NCBI GenBank assembly: GCA_022560025.1
Contig: JAFISE010000024.1
Location: 208,474-272,473, forward strand
Origin: Stagonosporopsis chrysanthemi
Lineage: Eukaryota; Ascomycota; Dothideomycetes; Pleosporales; Didymellaceae
Reading direction: 5' to 3'
DNA: 64,000 bases
The number at the start of each line of letters is the position of its first letter. Positions within the stretch are counted from its first letter, which is position 1. The notes below the pieces were generated by a model that was not told where the DNA came from, did not search any database, and saw only the letters and a program-made list of their open reading frames with translations. Both the position numbers and the translations under genes were made by a program. This document shows positions 34,792 to 46,315 of the stretch, in pieces.

Positions 34792-37292
34792 ATGTCCGAA
34801 CGAGGCCGCGACAAGGCCGATCCAGCACCACGAAAGCGAGCGCTCGTGAGTTGCGACAGATGCAAAGTCCGACGAGCACGATGTATTCGAGACAGCCCGG
34901 ACGAGCCATGCGCCGACTGCAAGTTGAGCGGGGTCTTGTGCGAGTCGAAGCTCCCCCGGAAGCAACGTGTTTACGGGAGCGTAGAGACTCTGAGCCTGCG
35001 ATACAGAGCACTGGAGTCTTTGGTCAAAGGTCTCTTCCCTCAAGACAATATTCAAGATGTCAACGTATTGTTCAAGCTCGCAGCAGAGAGGAACATTTCG
35101 ATGCCGGCCAGCGACGACTATAGACCCGCAGACATCTTTAGCAGTTCTGCTCCGTCACAACCATCGCAGGGTCTACAACAAAGCCTACCGACGTCGCACT
35201 CTGCGCGGGCGATATTCTTACCACACACTGCAGGCTCCTCACGATCCAACATACCAATGTCTCCGAAATCTACCAGTGGAGAATCTCAGCACAACCCCTT
35301 CTCGGAGATACAACAAGCGAGACGGGATCACCAAGAACTGATTCCAACGCGGCATGGAGTACCGCACTACTTCGGACCCTCTAGCAGCTTTCGTCTTGCC
35401 ATGACCATTCGAGTACTGGTGGCTCGGTGCAAGGCAGCAGGCGGAAATATTGCGTCGCTCCGAACGTCTACATCGGATTCTATCCCTAGAGAATCAACCT
35501 CTTCCTTGCAGCGCACCAGCACAAACCCCTCAGACGAGGAATACACAATTGGCTTACCCGAGAGCAGAGCAACACCGGTCCAAGACCACAAAGGGCGCAA
35601 GCGGTCCAGAACGGAAATGGAAACAGCTACTAATACGTGGGAGAATCCGAACGGACCCGTGCCAGAAACAGTCGGCGACTTGCTACCGTCCAGATCACTC
35701 GCGGACGCGCTTGTGTCAGCCTATTTCGACCAAATCCACACATTCCTCCCCTTGTTCAATAGGAGCATGTTCCAATATCGTCTAGAAGCCGCCTACTCCA
35801 AGAAATCGGAAGCAGTCAAAGACTCCATGGACATTTGCTGGCTCATCTGTCTATGCTTGGTCTTATCGTTTGGCTGCCAGCAGCTTCAGGAGCATGATCC
35901 AGAGCGCTCCCATAAACTGCGCATGAAGTATCTCGGCTTCGTCAAGACCTATTTTCGACATCTACTCATGTCAACTTCCGTCGTCAACGTCCAAGCACTG
36001 GTGCTCCTCAACGTGCATCACCACACTATCGGTCAGAAAAGCAGCTCCTGGCTGCTAATCGGGCTGGCCGCGCGCATGGTAAGTATCCGTCTTATACAGC
36101 ATAGTTCTTACTTACTAAATACTACCAGGCAATAACGATGGGACTACATCGAGATGCTACGAATATGAAATTTGACCCGATCGAGAGAAACACACGTAGA
36201 CAAGTGTGGTGGTCCATCTACTGTTTTGAGCGGATACTGTGCAGTATACTCGGTCGACCTACGGTTATCGACGACCGAGAGGTGTCCATGAAGATACCGG
36301 ATGCACCCATGATTGAGCAGAAGAGCATGTCTGTGGAATTCATGGCCTATGGCTTCGAAATAATACGACTATCGTATACGATCCGGCAAAGGGCATACTT
36401 CGACTCCAATACTGCCGAAGAGAGAACTCCATCGCTGGCTATGGCGGAGTCTTTGATGCGAGAATGCAATGATTTCATTCAGACTGTACCACCAGACTTG
36501 TCGCTAGACTACTTGCCAACGATGCCGTCAGAGCAAAGAGCGAGGATTCTTCTCCTTCACGTATATTACTACTACACCCGGTGCATAGTATCAAGAGACT
36601 TTCTAGTGAAGAAAGTGGAGAGAAACATTGCTCGTCTCCAAGATAGGCGGGAGTCTTACACTAACGAGCTTCCAAGAATACTTGCTTTAAGCGAGGATTG
36701 TGTACAGTCTGCCCACCAGAGCCTACGATGCATCATGGATGGCGCTGACTTGAATCTGATCGACCACTCTTGGCTCGATCTGTTTTTCGTCTTCCATTCG
36801 GTCCTGATAGTATGCGCCGACTTTCTTGCGCGCGCGCGGGATCAACAGGATACTGCGAAGGATCTCGAGCGGAAGGACATGGTGCGGGTCATGTTAAATC
36901 ACGTCCGCGGAATGAAGCTCGCCGCCACGTACAAAATCCTCAGCAGAATTGCGACACAATTCGCGCACGTTACGGGTGTCGCCCAAGATTACGGAGCGTC
37001 CGCGGACACGTTCTCACAACACGACGAATTGACAAAGATGGACGAACAGCAAGGAGCCCTGGGTCACGATGAGACGTCGCAAAACCTGGCCGAAGTACTA
37101 AACGTCCAGGAAGATTGGTTCGCGCATGCAACATCGAATCTGGGTCTGGACTTTTTCGACTTGCAGGTTGGCTTAGATGCGCTACCACTGCAAACAGAAC
37201 CCTCGACCTACCCTGAGATGTACGGCGCACAACCTGGCAGCGAAGTTGATGATTGGACAGCGCGGACGCTGAGAGGGATGCACACACTCTAA
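34792..37292 (+). CDS. Zn2Cys6 transcription factor with fungal-specific domain
   Basis: Nuclear regulator of 816 residues from exons 34792-36078 and 36129-37292; the 50-nt intron has GTAAGT and CAG. Zinc ligands are C21, C24, C31, C40, C43 and C50 (SCDRCKVRRARC, then CADC and C), followed by a linker and a short helix (VETLSLRYRALESLVKGLF) that could dimerise. The middle homology region has the features of the Fungal_trans (PF04082) type: SRSLADALVSAYFDQIHTFL, LFNRSMFQYRLEAAY, then ITMGLHRDATNMKFDPIERN and TRRQVWWSIYCFERI just after the intron. An acidic C-terminal end could activate transcription. The FAD oxidoreductase gene begins 305 bases downstream on the same strand, so it is a candidate target, but the sequence itself does not show this. 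Confidence 0.9.
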
Positions 37293-37597
37293 AAGAGAGA
37301 CGCCCATCAGCACAAACGAACATTTTACATCTTTGGAATGCGCAACGATCTGACGATTTGTGATGACATTATGTGTGGTGTTGAAGGCCGCTTGGCGTGT
37401 GTTAGGCTTAGCGCGATCGTGGTGTCCAGATCGCCGCTTGCCGTATAGGGATGCTCATGACGCCAGGATGCGAGAGCTCTTCGTCGTTGCGGAGAGATCA
37501 AATACAGGGCATGTACGATCCACACGATGTTCTTCATAAGTAACTGATCCCGATGCCACAAACACGCGACACAGACCCAATCCTACCAGTCGTAAAT
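37293..37597. other. Intergenic between regulator and oxidoreductase
   Basis: 305 bases holding the 3' end of the regulator and the promoter of the oxidoreductase. No repeat or RNA gene seen. Confidence 0.6.
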
Positions 37598-39509
37598 ATG
37601 GCGGCCAGACCTGGAGAGAAGAAGAGAGTGCTTGTTGTGGGAGCTGGTGCTGCCGGTGGGTTGATATGATACCATTGAATGATGCAGGGTCTGACACAAG
37701 CACTAGGCATGTCATGTGCCCATCACCTTGCTGAGCATCCAGACAAGTTCGATGTCACCCTCATCGATGCAGTCGATTACTGTGGAGGGCAGGCCTTCTC
37801 GATTCCGCTCGACAAGGAACGTCATGGAGCTAGCTGGTTGAACCAGGGTGTACAGGGCGGAAGCTACATTTTCCACCACACCATGACCATGTTTGCACGG
37901 CAAGGACACCATGCTGATCCTGTCAACCTCCACGTTTCCTTCGGAAAAGACGATATCTTCTGGACTAACGTCTTTCCTACTGACCTGCTCGCACGACACC
38001 AAGGAGAGATCAAGCGCTTCAAGCGCATGATGACATTCTCTCGCTGGTTTGAAGTCATCTTTGCGATGATACCCATCAAGTACATGTTCAAGCTGTGGAT
38101 GTTTTCCGAGGAATTCACCAACACCGTCGCTATGCCTATGATCGCCTTGTTCCTTGGGACTGGAAACGAAACACCAAACGTGCCGTTTATTGTTCTCGAG
38201 CGCTTGTGCACAAGTCCAACGTACGGCTTGTGGTACCCGCCGGATAAGCACAGTATTGCGAGCAACTTACCCCCAATGGTCGTTTTTCCCAGATTCACCG
38301 AGTTCTACGGAAAGTGGAAGGATGATTTGATTTCGAAGGGCGTAAATATAAGACTTTCAACCGAGGTTACAAGAGTTGTCAAGCGCGACAAGGATGGCGT
38401 AATCGTCAAGACTATCAAGCGCACGCCAGTTCCGGACGAGCACAACCCCAACAGCGCCTGGGTGCCTAACGACCCTGTCAACGCCGATCAGAATGCGCGT
38501 GAGGAGACAGAACACTACGACGAAATCGTTCTTTGCGTTCTGTGAGTATTGACATCTACCCTTCGTACAATTCATTAACATAAGCAGCGCCGACACCGCA
38601 AAGCGTATTCTTACACCCTGTGCATCTCTTCGCGAGAAGAAGGTCCTCGGGTCCGCCAAGTTCTCTGATGATATTACGATCACGCATTGGGATAGCGACT
38701 ACATGAGGAACCACTACGAGAACTTTTACGACGACAAGAAGGCAGTCTCTAGCCTCTCAGGCGTCGATCAGTCCCAACGACTTAAGTACGCAAAGGAGTC
38801 CTTCAAGCCCATGTACTACATCAAGATGTACGAGCAGGACCGCTCGAAGCTGGAGATGTGCTTCGACTGCACCAACTACCAGAGTCAGTTCCCACCAGAT
38901 GTACCGTTTGACAAACACGTTTTCCAGACCATCTACCTGAACAAGCACCGTGACGGCCATCTCTGGAGCAGCGAAGAGATCAACAAAGACAAGATCATTC
39001 GACAGGACTGGTGGCACCAGCTTTGCCACTCGTGGACTCACTATCTCTTCGTCGTGCCCTGGATGTGGCTTCTGCAAGGCCGCAAGCACACTCGCTTCGC
39101 CGCTGCGTGGACGCTCATCAACGCTCACGAAGTCGCCGTCATGTCTGGTATCGCCGCCGCCGTTGATCTTGGAGCCAAGTACCCGGAGGACCTTGAGCGC
39201 GACAAATTCGCTCTTCTGAGCTTCCGACTCTACTACCTACTCACCTACGGCAAGTGGTACAAGAGACACGCGACGAAGCAGACCAAAGAGGGCCCCGGCA
39301 AGGACTGGGCGAGTGGGTGGTACGGCAGCGTCTACAGAGGTCCTGGCGTGGGCACCACAGACAGGAAGCAGTGGAGGGAGGAGAACAAGATCGAGGGGGA
39401 TGGTCCTGCGTACGACTGGCCGGTTGATGCTGGTGCACGCCACAGAGCCGGTGGCAAGCCCGGTACTGGCGAGGGCGGCAAAGCATCGCAAGAGGGTCTG
39501 ACTGCATGA
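37598..39509 (+). CDS. FAD-dependent oxidoreductase (amine-oxidase / desaturase-like fold)
   Basis: Exons 37598-37655, 37707-38541 and 38588-39509 give 604 residues; introns are 51 and 46 nt. The N-terminal dinucleotide-binding motif VLVVGAGAAGMSCAHHLA sits across the first intron (GCC G|GC ATG), followed by the acidic strand end FDVTLIDA and the GGQAFS block. This is the arrangement of NAD(P)-binding Rossmann-like / flavin amine-oxidase-type proteins. The C-terminal half contains HEVAVMSGIAAAVDLGAKYP, the usual late FAD-binding segment. A hydrophobic patch (HYLFVVPWMWLL) and Lys/Arg-rich helices suggest membrane association. The C-terminal 70 residues are Gly-rich and polar. Substrate is not predictable. 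The preceding gene on the same strand is a Zn2Cys6 regulator, a common arrangement for fungal catabolic or secondary-metabolite genes, but no other pathway gene is adjacent. Confidence 0.85.
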
Positions 39510-40119
39510 GCGATCCCACGCTTTAACGATTAAATCCGTGTTCAACACGCACGGAGACGGTGCCGCATATGAGGCTCGATAGTATAATCTTAATACGACC
39601 CCAACCAACGTCACACACTCGCCGCGCACCGACCCCAATCACCACCACCGCACACATTGCCGTCGGTACTTGACAATGACTCTCTGCGCAACATCAAGGT
39701 CATGTGTTCCCATGCCGACCACGTCCGTCCAGTGACGTCCCGCGCACAGTTGTTTGGTTCATCTAAACGCCGGGGCCTCGGGGTCGTCGGATTGATTGCG
39801 TGTTTCAACCTAGGCGCTCGGCAAATCCTGGTGTCTTCATCTACAGTTGTTTTTACCCGGTGGTAGTGCGGAAGCGACGTGCGAAGCGCCATAGTGGTGT
39901 CTGACAATGGTGTTGTGCGTGAGATGAAGGAACTGCGTTTTGATTAAGAGGGGAGAAGGATTGCATGTGGTGGATAGAGGGGGGGGGGGGATGTACACAT
40001 ATAAATGCAGTGCTCAAAAGGCCTCAAAAGTGCTCGTAAGCTGCAAGGCACATCCTCGCTTTCCGCATTCGTCTTTGTCATTGTCTTTGTCTTTGTCATT
40101 GTCGTCGTCTTCGCTCAAC
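39510..40119. other. Promoter and leader of the AA9 gene
   Basis: 610 bases. They include a run of twelve G at 39979-39990, a TATA-like element just after it, and a leader with repeated CTTTGT-type units at 40071-40108 immediately upstream of the start codon. Confidence 0.65.
40000..40006 (+). promoter_or_regulatory. TATA-like element of the AA9 gene
   Basis: TATAAAT lies 114 bases upstream of the AA9 start codon, directly after a twelve-G run. Position and sequence fit a core promoter with a leader of roughly 80-90 nt. This is inferred from sequence only. Confidence 0.5.
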
Positions 40120-40807
40120 ATGTTGAAGTCTCTCGTTGTCTCTGTCCTCGCGCTCGCAGGCAGCGCAACAGCACACTACACCTTCCCCGCGCTCGTGGTG
40201 GGCGGCAAGGCAACCAACAACTGGGAGTATGTGCGACAGACGGAAAACTACTGGTCCAATGGTGCGTTTCTCCCCTTTCCCTTTCCCTTTCCCTTTCCTT
40301 TCCCTTCCCCTTCCCTTCCCCTTCCCCTTCCCTTCCCCTCCAAATAACAACACCCTCCTAACCTCCCCCCCTCCACAGGCCCCGTAACAGACGTCTCCTC
40401 ACCCGCAATCCGGTGCTACCCGCTCGCGCCCGGAACATCAGCAAAGACCTACACCGTCAACGCGGGGGACACCCTGGGCTTCACGTCCGGATCCTCCATC
40501 AGCCACCCAGGGCCGATGCAGTTCTACCTGGCCAAAGTGCCAGCGGGCCAGACGGCGGCGACGTGGGACGGCGCGGGCAACGTGTGGTTCAAGATATTCC
40601 AGGAGGAGGCGGTGGTGACGAGCTCGGCGATTTCGTGGGCGAGCTTGGGGAAGTCGCAGTACCCCGTGACGCTGCCGCGGGCGCTGCCGGCGGGCGAGTA
40701 TTTGCTGCGCGTTGAGCATATTGCGCTGCATGGGGCGGGGAGCGAGGGTGGTGCGCAGGTGCGTTTTTTCTTTCTCTCTCTCTCTCTCTTACCCATACGC
40801 ATCCCCT

Positions 40808-40859
<52 letters not shown>

Positions 40860-41065
40860 ATGATAACGACCATCAATCCTAACAATAGCAGTTCTACATC
40901 TCCTGCGCGCAGATCAAGGTCGCCAACGGCGGCAGCGGCACCCCCGGCCCGCTGGTCAGCTTCCCCGGCGCGTACAAGCCCACCGACAGCGGCATTCTGG
41001 TCAACATGTACTACCCGATTCCGACAAACTACAAGCCACCGGGCCCGGCTGTCTGGACGGGTTGA
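40120..41065 (+). CDS. AA9 lytic polysaccharide monooxygenase, secreted
   Basis: Copper enzyme that oxidatively cleaves cellulose or related glucans outside the cell. Exons 40120-40261, 40379-40758 and 40892-41065 give 231 residues. An 18-residue signal peptide (MLKSLVVSVLALAGSATA) is cut to leave HYTFP, so H19 becomes the N-terminal His of the copper brace. The second copper His is H90 in SHPGPMQFYLAK, and the axial Tyr is probably Y176 in FYISCAQIKV. Cysteines C60 and C179 are placed to form the common disulfide. The protein ends in NYKPPGPAVWTG with no CBM1 or linker, so it is a single-domain enzyme. The first intron (117 nt) is built of CCCTTT/CCCCTT repeats and the second (133 nt) of a CT run and a CATACC repeat. 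Both are longer than the other introns here. Confidence 0.94.
40270..40340 (+). repeat. Polypyrimidine CCCTTT/CCCCTT repeat in AA9 intron 1
   Basis: Nearly pure pyrimidine tract of 5-6 base units filling most of the first intron. The plus strand contains only C and T from 40267 to 40339 in uneven CCCTTT and CCCCTT units. Confidence 0.85.
40805..40859 (+). repeat. CATACC hexanucleotide repeat in AA9 intron 2
   Basis: About eight perfect tandem copies of the hexamer CATACC preceded by a CT dinucleotide run, all within the second intron of the AA9 gene. The repeat does not reach the predicted branch or acceptor region (CCTAACAATAGCAG). Confidence 0.9.
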
Positions 41066-41966
41066 GAAGGCGCGGCTGGCTGGCGTTGGGTTGTGAAGCG
41101 TGTGTGGGTTGGTGGCTTGAGCTTTGATAGTAGTAGATGATGACTATGGACTGTTGTTGATGATTGTGGATTCCACGTCGTGGCCATGTGACTTTGGTAG
41201 ATGTCTATGGTGTCTCTAAAATCGGATCGTGTCAATCCGCCAGTGACTTGACCAAGTGTAGGGGTACTCCCTGCTTCCGTTAGTGTTCTCCGCAGAAACT
41301 AGATGACTGACTATAGATGCCCGAGACAAGCAAGTGCGGCATTGGGGGTATCGAGGATTCACATTCATTACGAAATAGCTCATTAGTCGCTTGCAGCCCA
41401 GGTATAACCTCAGGTAGTCTGCTGCGTATCGCTCTTTCTAACACACCAGCACTGTTCGCGATGCCTCGAGTGCCGTCTCGCAGTCCTTCTTCGCGTTGCG
41501 CTCTGACAACAAACACTAAACAGCAAGTCACCAGTCCGCCTGCAAGCACGCAGCTCCAGAAAGTGGACCGGCTCTTGCATCGTGCGCTAGCGGACAGACC
41601 AAAATGCATTATGCAAATGCTAAGCTTCGCAGCTTTTGAAAGAACAGGCCCATCAGCAGGTCCAACAACGCCCGTCTGCGGAAGATTTTGGGGATGGAAC
41701 CACCGGGCCCGAACAATCTGAGAAGAGACCCGAGGGTCAAAGACGGCGAAAACAAAGTAAAAAGTACAGGAAGCGGAGCTTTTCATGCGCCCGTCATATC
41801 ATGCGTCGGAGGTATCGTGGCTCAAGGAGATAAAGTAACGAGAGGGGGTTGGTTTGTTAGCAAAGAGGCGGACTCGGTAGGAAAGGGATAGTAAAGTGTG
41901 ATGGCCACCACCATGTGCGGCGTCCATTGAGTGGGCTAATTGTGCTGCTGTTAGCAGGTCAATGGC
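41066..41966. other. Convergent 3' region, AA9 / phosphodiesterase
   Basis: 900 bases between two convergent stop codons. Overlapping open frames of 134 and 168 codons on opposite strands (41317-41721 plus, 41280-41786 minus) show no domain and are probably chance. Nothing else recognised. Confidence 0.55.
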
Positions 41967-44900
41967 TCAGTCGTCGCTGTTCGGCGATCGGCCTGGATCG
42001 CTGGTAGGCGGTGTTGTGCGGAGTTGCGAAGAGCTCCCGAAGCTCGAAAGCTGTTTGCCTTGGTCTTCGTGCCCCTTGGGTTTGCGCTTGAAGAAACTCT
42101 TGAATCGTCCTGATGTGTTTTTCCTGCCCGGACTCAGCCCGGGCGGCGGGTGCGCATGCGAATCTGGATGTGACGTGGGTGGGTTCAACATGGACTCCTT
42201 GGGCGGGTATGGGACTTCGTGGTCGCCGTTCCTGGCATCTCGTGTTGCGCGTCGCTTCGAGCTCATCTGGCGCCACCAACTCGAGTCGCGTGACAGATCA
42301 GACCGAGTTGCACCACTCTCACCGCTCATTTTGTTGCTGTCCCAATGCTGCAACTTGGAGCCTTCGAGATTGCCGTTAGCGCCTTGTGAGAGATCTATCT
42401 CTGAATGGCTCTGAGGCGATGTCTGTTGGACGGGGTAGAGCTCGACAACTGAACACGTTAGTGACGAGAACAACACAGGGCTAAACCTATATACTTTGGT
42501 GCTTACCCTGACTGCGTCTGGCGGGAGCAGGGGCTGTTACTGGCCTGCCATTATCTCGGTCCTTCTTCTTGGAGGGCGATCGCGTCAACGTGTCCTTGCG
42601 ATCCGCCTTTGCATGGTCCTCGTTGCCAGCGTCTGACACCCTAGGCGTCCCGTCACTCGCATTCGGAGTGTGTGTGACGAGTATCGCTGTGAGGTTGGCA
42701 TCGCCGCTGCCTCTCCGAGAAGAGCTCTGGTTCTCGCGTGATGCGAGTGCTACTGCAGCAGAAGAACGCCGCGAGTATTGGGTGACACCGTGGATGGATC
42801 CGTTGGAGCCACGGCGATCGGTTGCTTCTTGCGCAGCCTGGATTGGCAGCGGCACAGAAGTAGGAGCAATCTGATTGCCGGGTCCACCAGAGAGAGGACT
42901 CGGAGTCGGATCAGGCGCGAAGGATGCTCGTAGTAAGCCGAGGTGCATAGAACCCTTCTTCCTTCTCCGTTGCTTTTCACTGTCGATCTTTTCTTCCCAG
43001 ACTGACTTGTTGGTCAAAATCTCGTCAACGGCGAACCGCATTGCGGGAAGGATGTCGGTCATAGCTTCGAAAAGAGGGCGAGCGAAGATGTTCATGAAGC
43101 CAATCTGGGACTCCCCCAGCTTGATCATGTCATCTTGGACAGGCGGCCCTCCAAATAAACAAGATGGCATCTGCAACTCCTCCTCCATGAGGCCCTGGTT
43201 ACTAAACTCATCTGTCAGGATGTTGGCCCATTTTGCGGCTGTCGTGAATTTACGTGCCTGGTGCGGGAGTTAGTGTGTGCTGTGAAGGATTGTGGCGGCT
43301 TGCTTTGAGACGTACTACATTGCAGATGTCGGCACACTTGATCAGAAGCCCACAAGTCAAGTCTTTGTGCTCCTCGCGGACCTTGATACTCCATCCATCC
43401 GTGACTCCTTTGTTATGCGCAATCTTCTCTTGGAGACTGCCTAGGTCGCTCATGTACTTGAAGTGCAGCCCCATATCTGTGGCGAGGATGTTGTTGATCA
43501 TTAGTTTGCGCATGGCAATGTCGGAGAAGACCTTGGGCCAATATCGTCGCAATATTTGCGAATACGCAGCGCAGTGGAAGGACTCGAGAACCGAGCGGTC
43601 GTTGTACAGCTGTGCCAAAGGAGCGTTGAGCGCGACCAGGAAAGCGTTGTTGACTCCAGGGTGGCCGACGTCGTGTCCAATGGCAGAAATCAAAAGGGTC
43701 AGGGCATCGAAAGGCTGCAGTAAATCGGCGATGGGTGATTTCTCGGCGGCCGGGTCTTTGTTGGTCGGGGGGTATTCAGGCAAGGTGCCTATCCGCACCA
43801 GGAAGTGGAACAGCGCCTGAAGAACGTCGACGACGTGGCGAAAGTTGTGGTACTTTACGAATTCGTTGTATGCAGTCCGACTGGCGAGCAGGAAAACGAT
43901 GAGTTCATCTAACACAAAGTCAGCACCGAGTCTCAACACGGCCGAACAAATTTTACCCTCGGTCATTTGCCATTGGGAAAGTTCCGGGGCAGCGAGTGCG
44001 TGCTGGAGCATGATCAAAGCGGCGTATAAGAGCTCGTCGTCGGTGAAGTCATGCGCGGAAAAGGCCCAGGTGGACACCTTGTCTTGGACATATCTTCTTC
44101 TCTCTGGCTCGAGTTCGAAATCGCTGCGCGTGTTAGCCTTTTGGGAGGGGGGGTGGGGGGGTGAAAGCAATGTGGTGGAGCTGGACGACTCACGATGCAT
44201 CTAACGAGTCGCCCGCGTATTCTGGGTTACAGATGCCGGTCATGAGATTGGAGACCATGGCCTCACGCAGATAGGCGTATGGCTTCGCGTCGTCGACGCC
44301 GACCCACGACAGCTTCCTGTTTCTCTTAGAAGTCAGGAAGCTTGCGTCTTGGCGTGCGGCTTCCTTTTGCAGTCGATAGGCATGAACGGCCAAGCCTTGT
44401 ACACGGTCTTTGGACAGCGGACTCGACAGGACATCGACAGCGCCAGAGTCCAGGTACTTTGAGAGGCGGACCGTGTCGCTAAGGACGTGGGTCTTGTTCA
44501 GACTCGACGGAGGGGCGCCGGCAGAGGCCGACTCGCTTGCCAGGCCAGTCAGCATGACAACAGGGACCACCAGCTTGGAGTAGTTTCTTGACGAGATCTC
44601 GGAAGAGAGGTGGGTGAGCAGGTGCGAGCCATATGTGTCGTCGGGCTCGGTGTTGTCTGCTCTCATGACGCGCGACGAGGTGGGCGAGGGCGTACGGGGT
44701 TCGCGGGACAGGCGCTTCAAGCGCAGCTCTTCGTCGTAGGGCACGTCGAGGATGACAAAGGTGGGTATGTTGGACGAGTCGACAAGCTGGGCGATGCGCG
44801 ACAGACACGACCTGCCAGATGCGCAGATGTAGACTGGAGCGGGGGGGGGTGAGCAGGGCTTCGCAGCAGGCTACGGGGGCGTGTTACCTTCGCTGAAGAT

Positions 44901-45086
44901 GGACAGGATGGACTCGACGTTGGCGTGCACGTCGGCGGGCGGCGTCTTGCCCAGGGCAAAGTAGCTCTGGCCGACATTGCCGGTGCTGGTGCGCGCGACC
45001 AGCGAGCTGGACAGCGTGTCGCGCCTGACGTGCTCGTCGTGGGCGCGGCGGTCAAGGTAGATGACATTGCACGCGCCATGTTCCAT
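41967..45086 (-). CDS. 3',5'-cyclic-nucleotide phosphodiesterase, class I (fungal high-affinity type)
   Basis: Hydrolyses cAMP and so damps protein kinase A signalling; resembles fungal PdeH/PdeB/Pde2. Exons 45086-44888, 44833-44194, 44123-43316, 43257-42507 and 42448-41967 give 959 residues. The N-terminal 250 residues start MEHGACNVIYLDRRAHDEH and contain a receiver-like fold (VVPVVMLTGLASE, AVDVLSSPLS). The catalytic domain (about 285-640) has the class I metal motifs HNFRH (372-376), HDVGHPG (430-436) and CADICN with D545, then GLMEEELQMP and QIGFMNIFARPLFEAM. The C-terminal 300 residues are Ser/Pro-rich and basic, with a SGRFKSFFKRKPKG patch near the end. All four introns keep frame (54, 70, 58 and 58 nt). 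The open frame continues upstream to an ATG at 45365, but that extension is Pro/Ala-rich low-complexity, so 45086 is preferred. Confidence 0.92.
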
Positions 45087-45423
45087 GATGGCCAGCTGTG
45101 CAGCGGCGGGCAGGCTGCAGCGGCGGCGGGCGACGGGCGACGTGCGACGTGCGACGGGGGCGTGGGTGTGCGCAGGCGCAGGCGGGCTGGGGACGGCAGT
45201 GAGCAGCAGCGGGTGGGCAGACAGCGCGGCGGACGAAGGCAGCCGCAGCGGGCGTGGGAGCCGCGCACAGGAGGACGCTGGCGGCGGGAGAGGGCTGGCG
45301 GGCGAGGGCTGGCGGGAGCTATGGGGTGCGACGTGAGACGGCGACGTCGAGGGCGGCCAGGCCACGCTCGGGGGCAGCAGTCGCGGCGCACGGCAGCACT
45401 AGCGGCGGCGGGCAGCGGGCAGC

Positions 45424-45470
45424 GAGCAGCGAGCAGCGAGGAGCGAGGAGCGAGGAGCGAGGAGCGCGGC
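45424..45470 (+). repeat. GCGAGSA heptamer repeat
   Basis: About six tandem 7-bp units of GCGAGCA/GCGAGGA in the GC-rich leader upstream of the phosphodiesterase gene. Confidence 0.8.
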
Positions 45471-45550
45471 GGGCAGCAGCAGCCGTCTCAGGGCTCGGAG
45501 CTCAGGGCTCGGGGCTCAGGGCGGCAGCGACGGCGGGCGCGGGCGCGGGC

Positions 45551-45584
45551 GTGTGCGTGTGCGTGTGCGTGTGCGTGTGCGTGT
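45551..45584 (+). repeat. GTGTGC hexamer repeat
   Basis: More than five tandem copies of GTGTGC, flanked by GGGCGC units. With the heptamer repeat to its left it makes a roughly 160-bp low-complexity block about 340-500 bases upstream of the phosphodiesterase start. Confidence 0.85.
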
Positions 45585-46315
45585 TGCGACCCGAGCCCCC
45601 AAGCCCCACACACCCACATCCGCACCCACATATTGTACCTGCGGCGCCAGCGAGCGCCCCCGTGAACGCGCGCAGGGTGTGCGGTGTACATACATGCACA
45701 GTAAGTAAGGCGTAGCCTCATTTTCCCTTCCCCTTCCCCCTTCCTGGTAGGTAGGTACGATGCTAGGGATGGAGTATTATGTATAGCACCCCGCCGCATG
45801 TTGTTTGCAGATCTTGCCGCCTTTTTTTTAGGGGGGAGGGGGGGCGGGGCGGGGGCGCTGCGGTATATGGGGGTGGGCGTTAGGAAAGGTCTCGATGGAT
45901 GGAGGGGGCCTTTTGGCGAGGGGGGGGGGAGGCAGCTTCATTTTTCTGATGTCTGTCTGCAGTTGGGGGGTGGAGTGAGGCGCGGGGTGGGTTTGAGAGA
46001 TAGTTTGTTGTGTCAGGCAACTGACTCCAGTCATGATGTTCTCGAGTATTCCTTTTTTATTTCTTGCATTAGAATTATCCATTTACTGCTTCGGGGAGGC
46101 GTAGATGAGTAACCTGGACATCATGGTGCGTGTACAGGTCCGCTGACCAGGCCAATATTTGGTGGGATTGTGGAGACGTCACTCGCGGTAACGGGAGTGC
46201 AATGTGCCAGATCCTAGAGCAGCCCGAGCATGTTTCTGGACGCATGCACAGGCTTTCCTTCTTACAGGCAGGCTTGCATCCCACATAACGGATGCAGCAT
46301 GGACATGTACGAAGG

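Noticed and set aside
41280..41786. 168-codon minus-strand frame with a hydrophobic stretch
   Set aside because: It lies between convergent stops, overlaps an equally long plus frame and shows no recognisable domain; more likely 3' UTR sequence.
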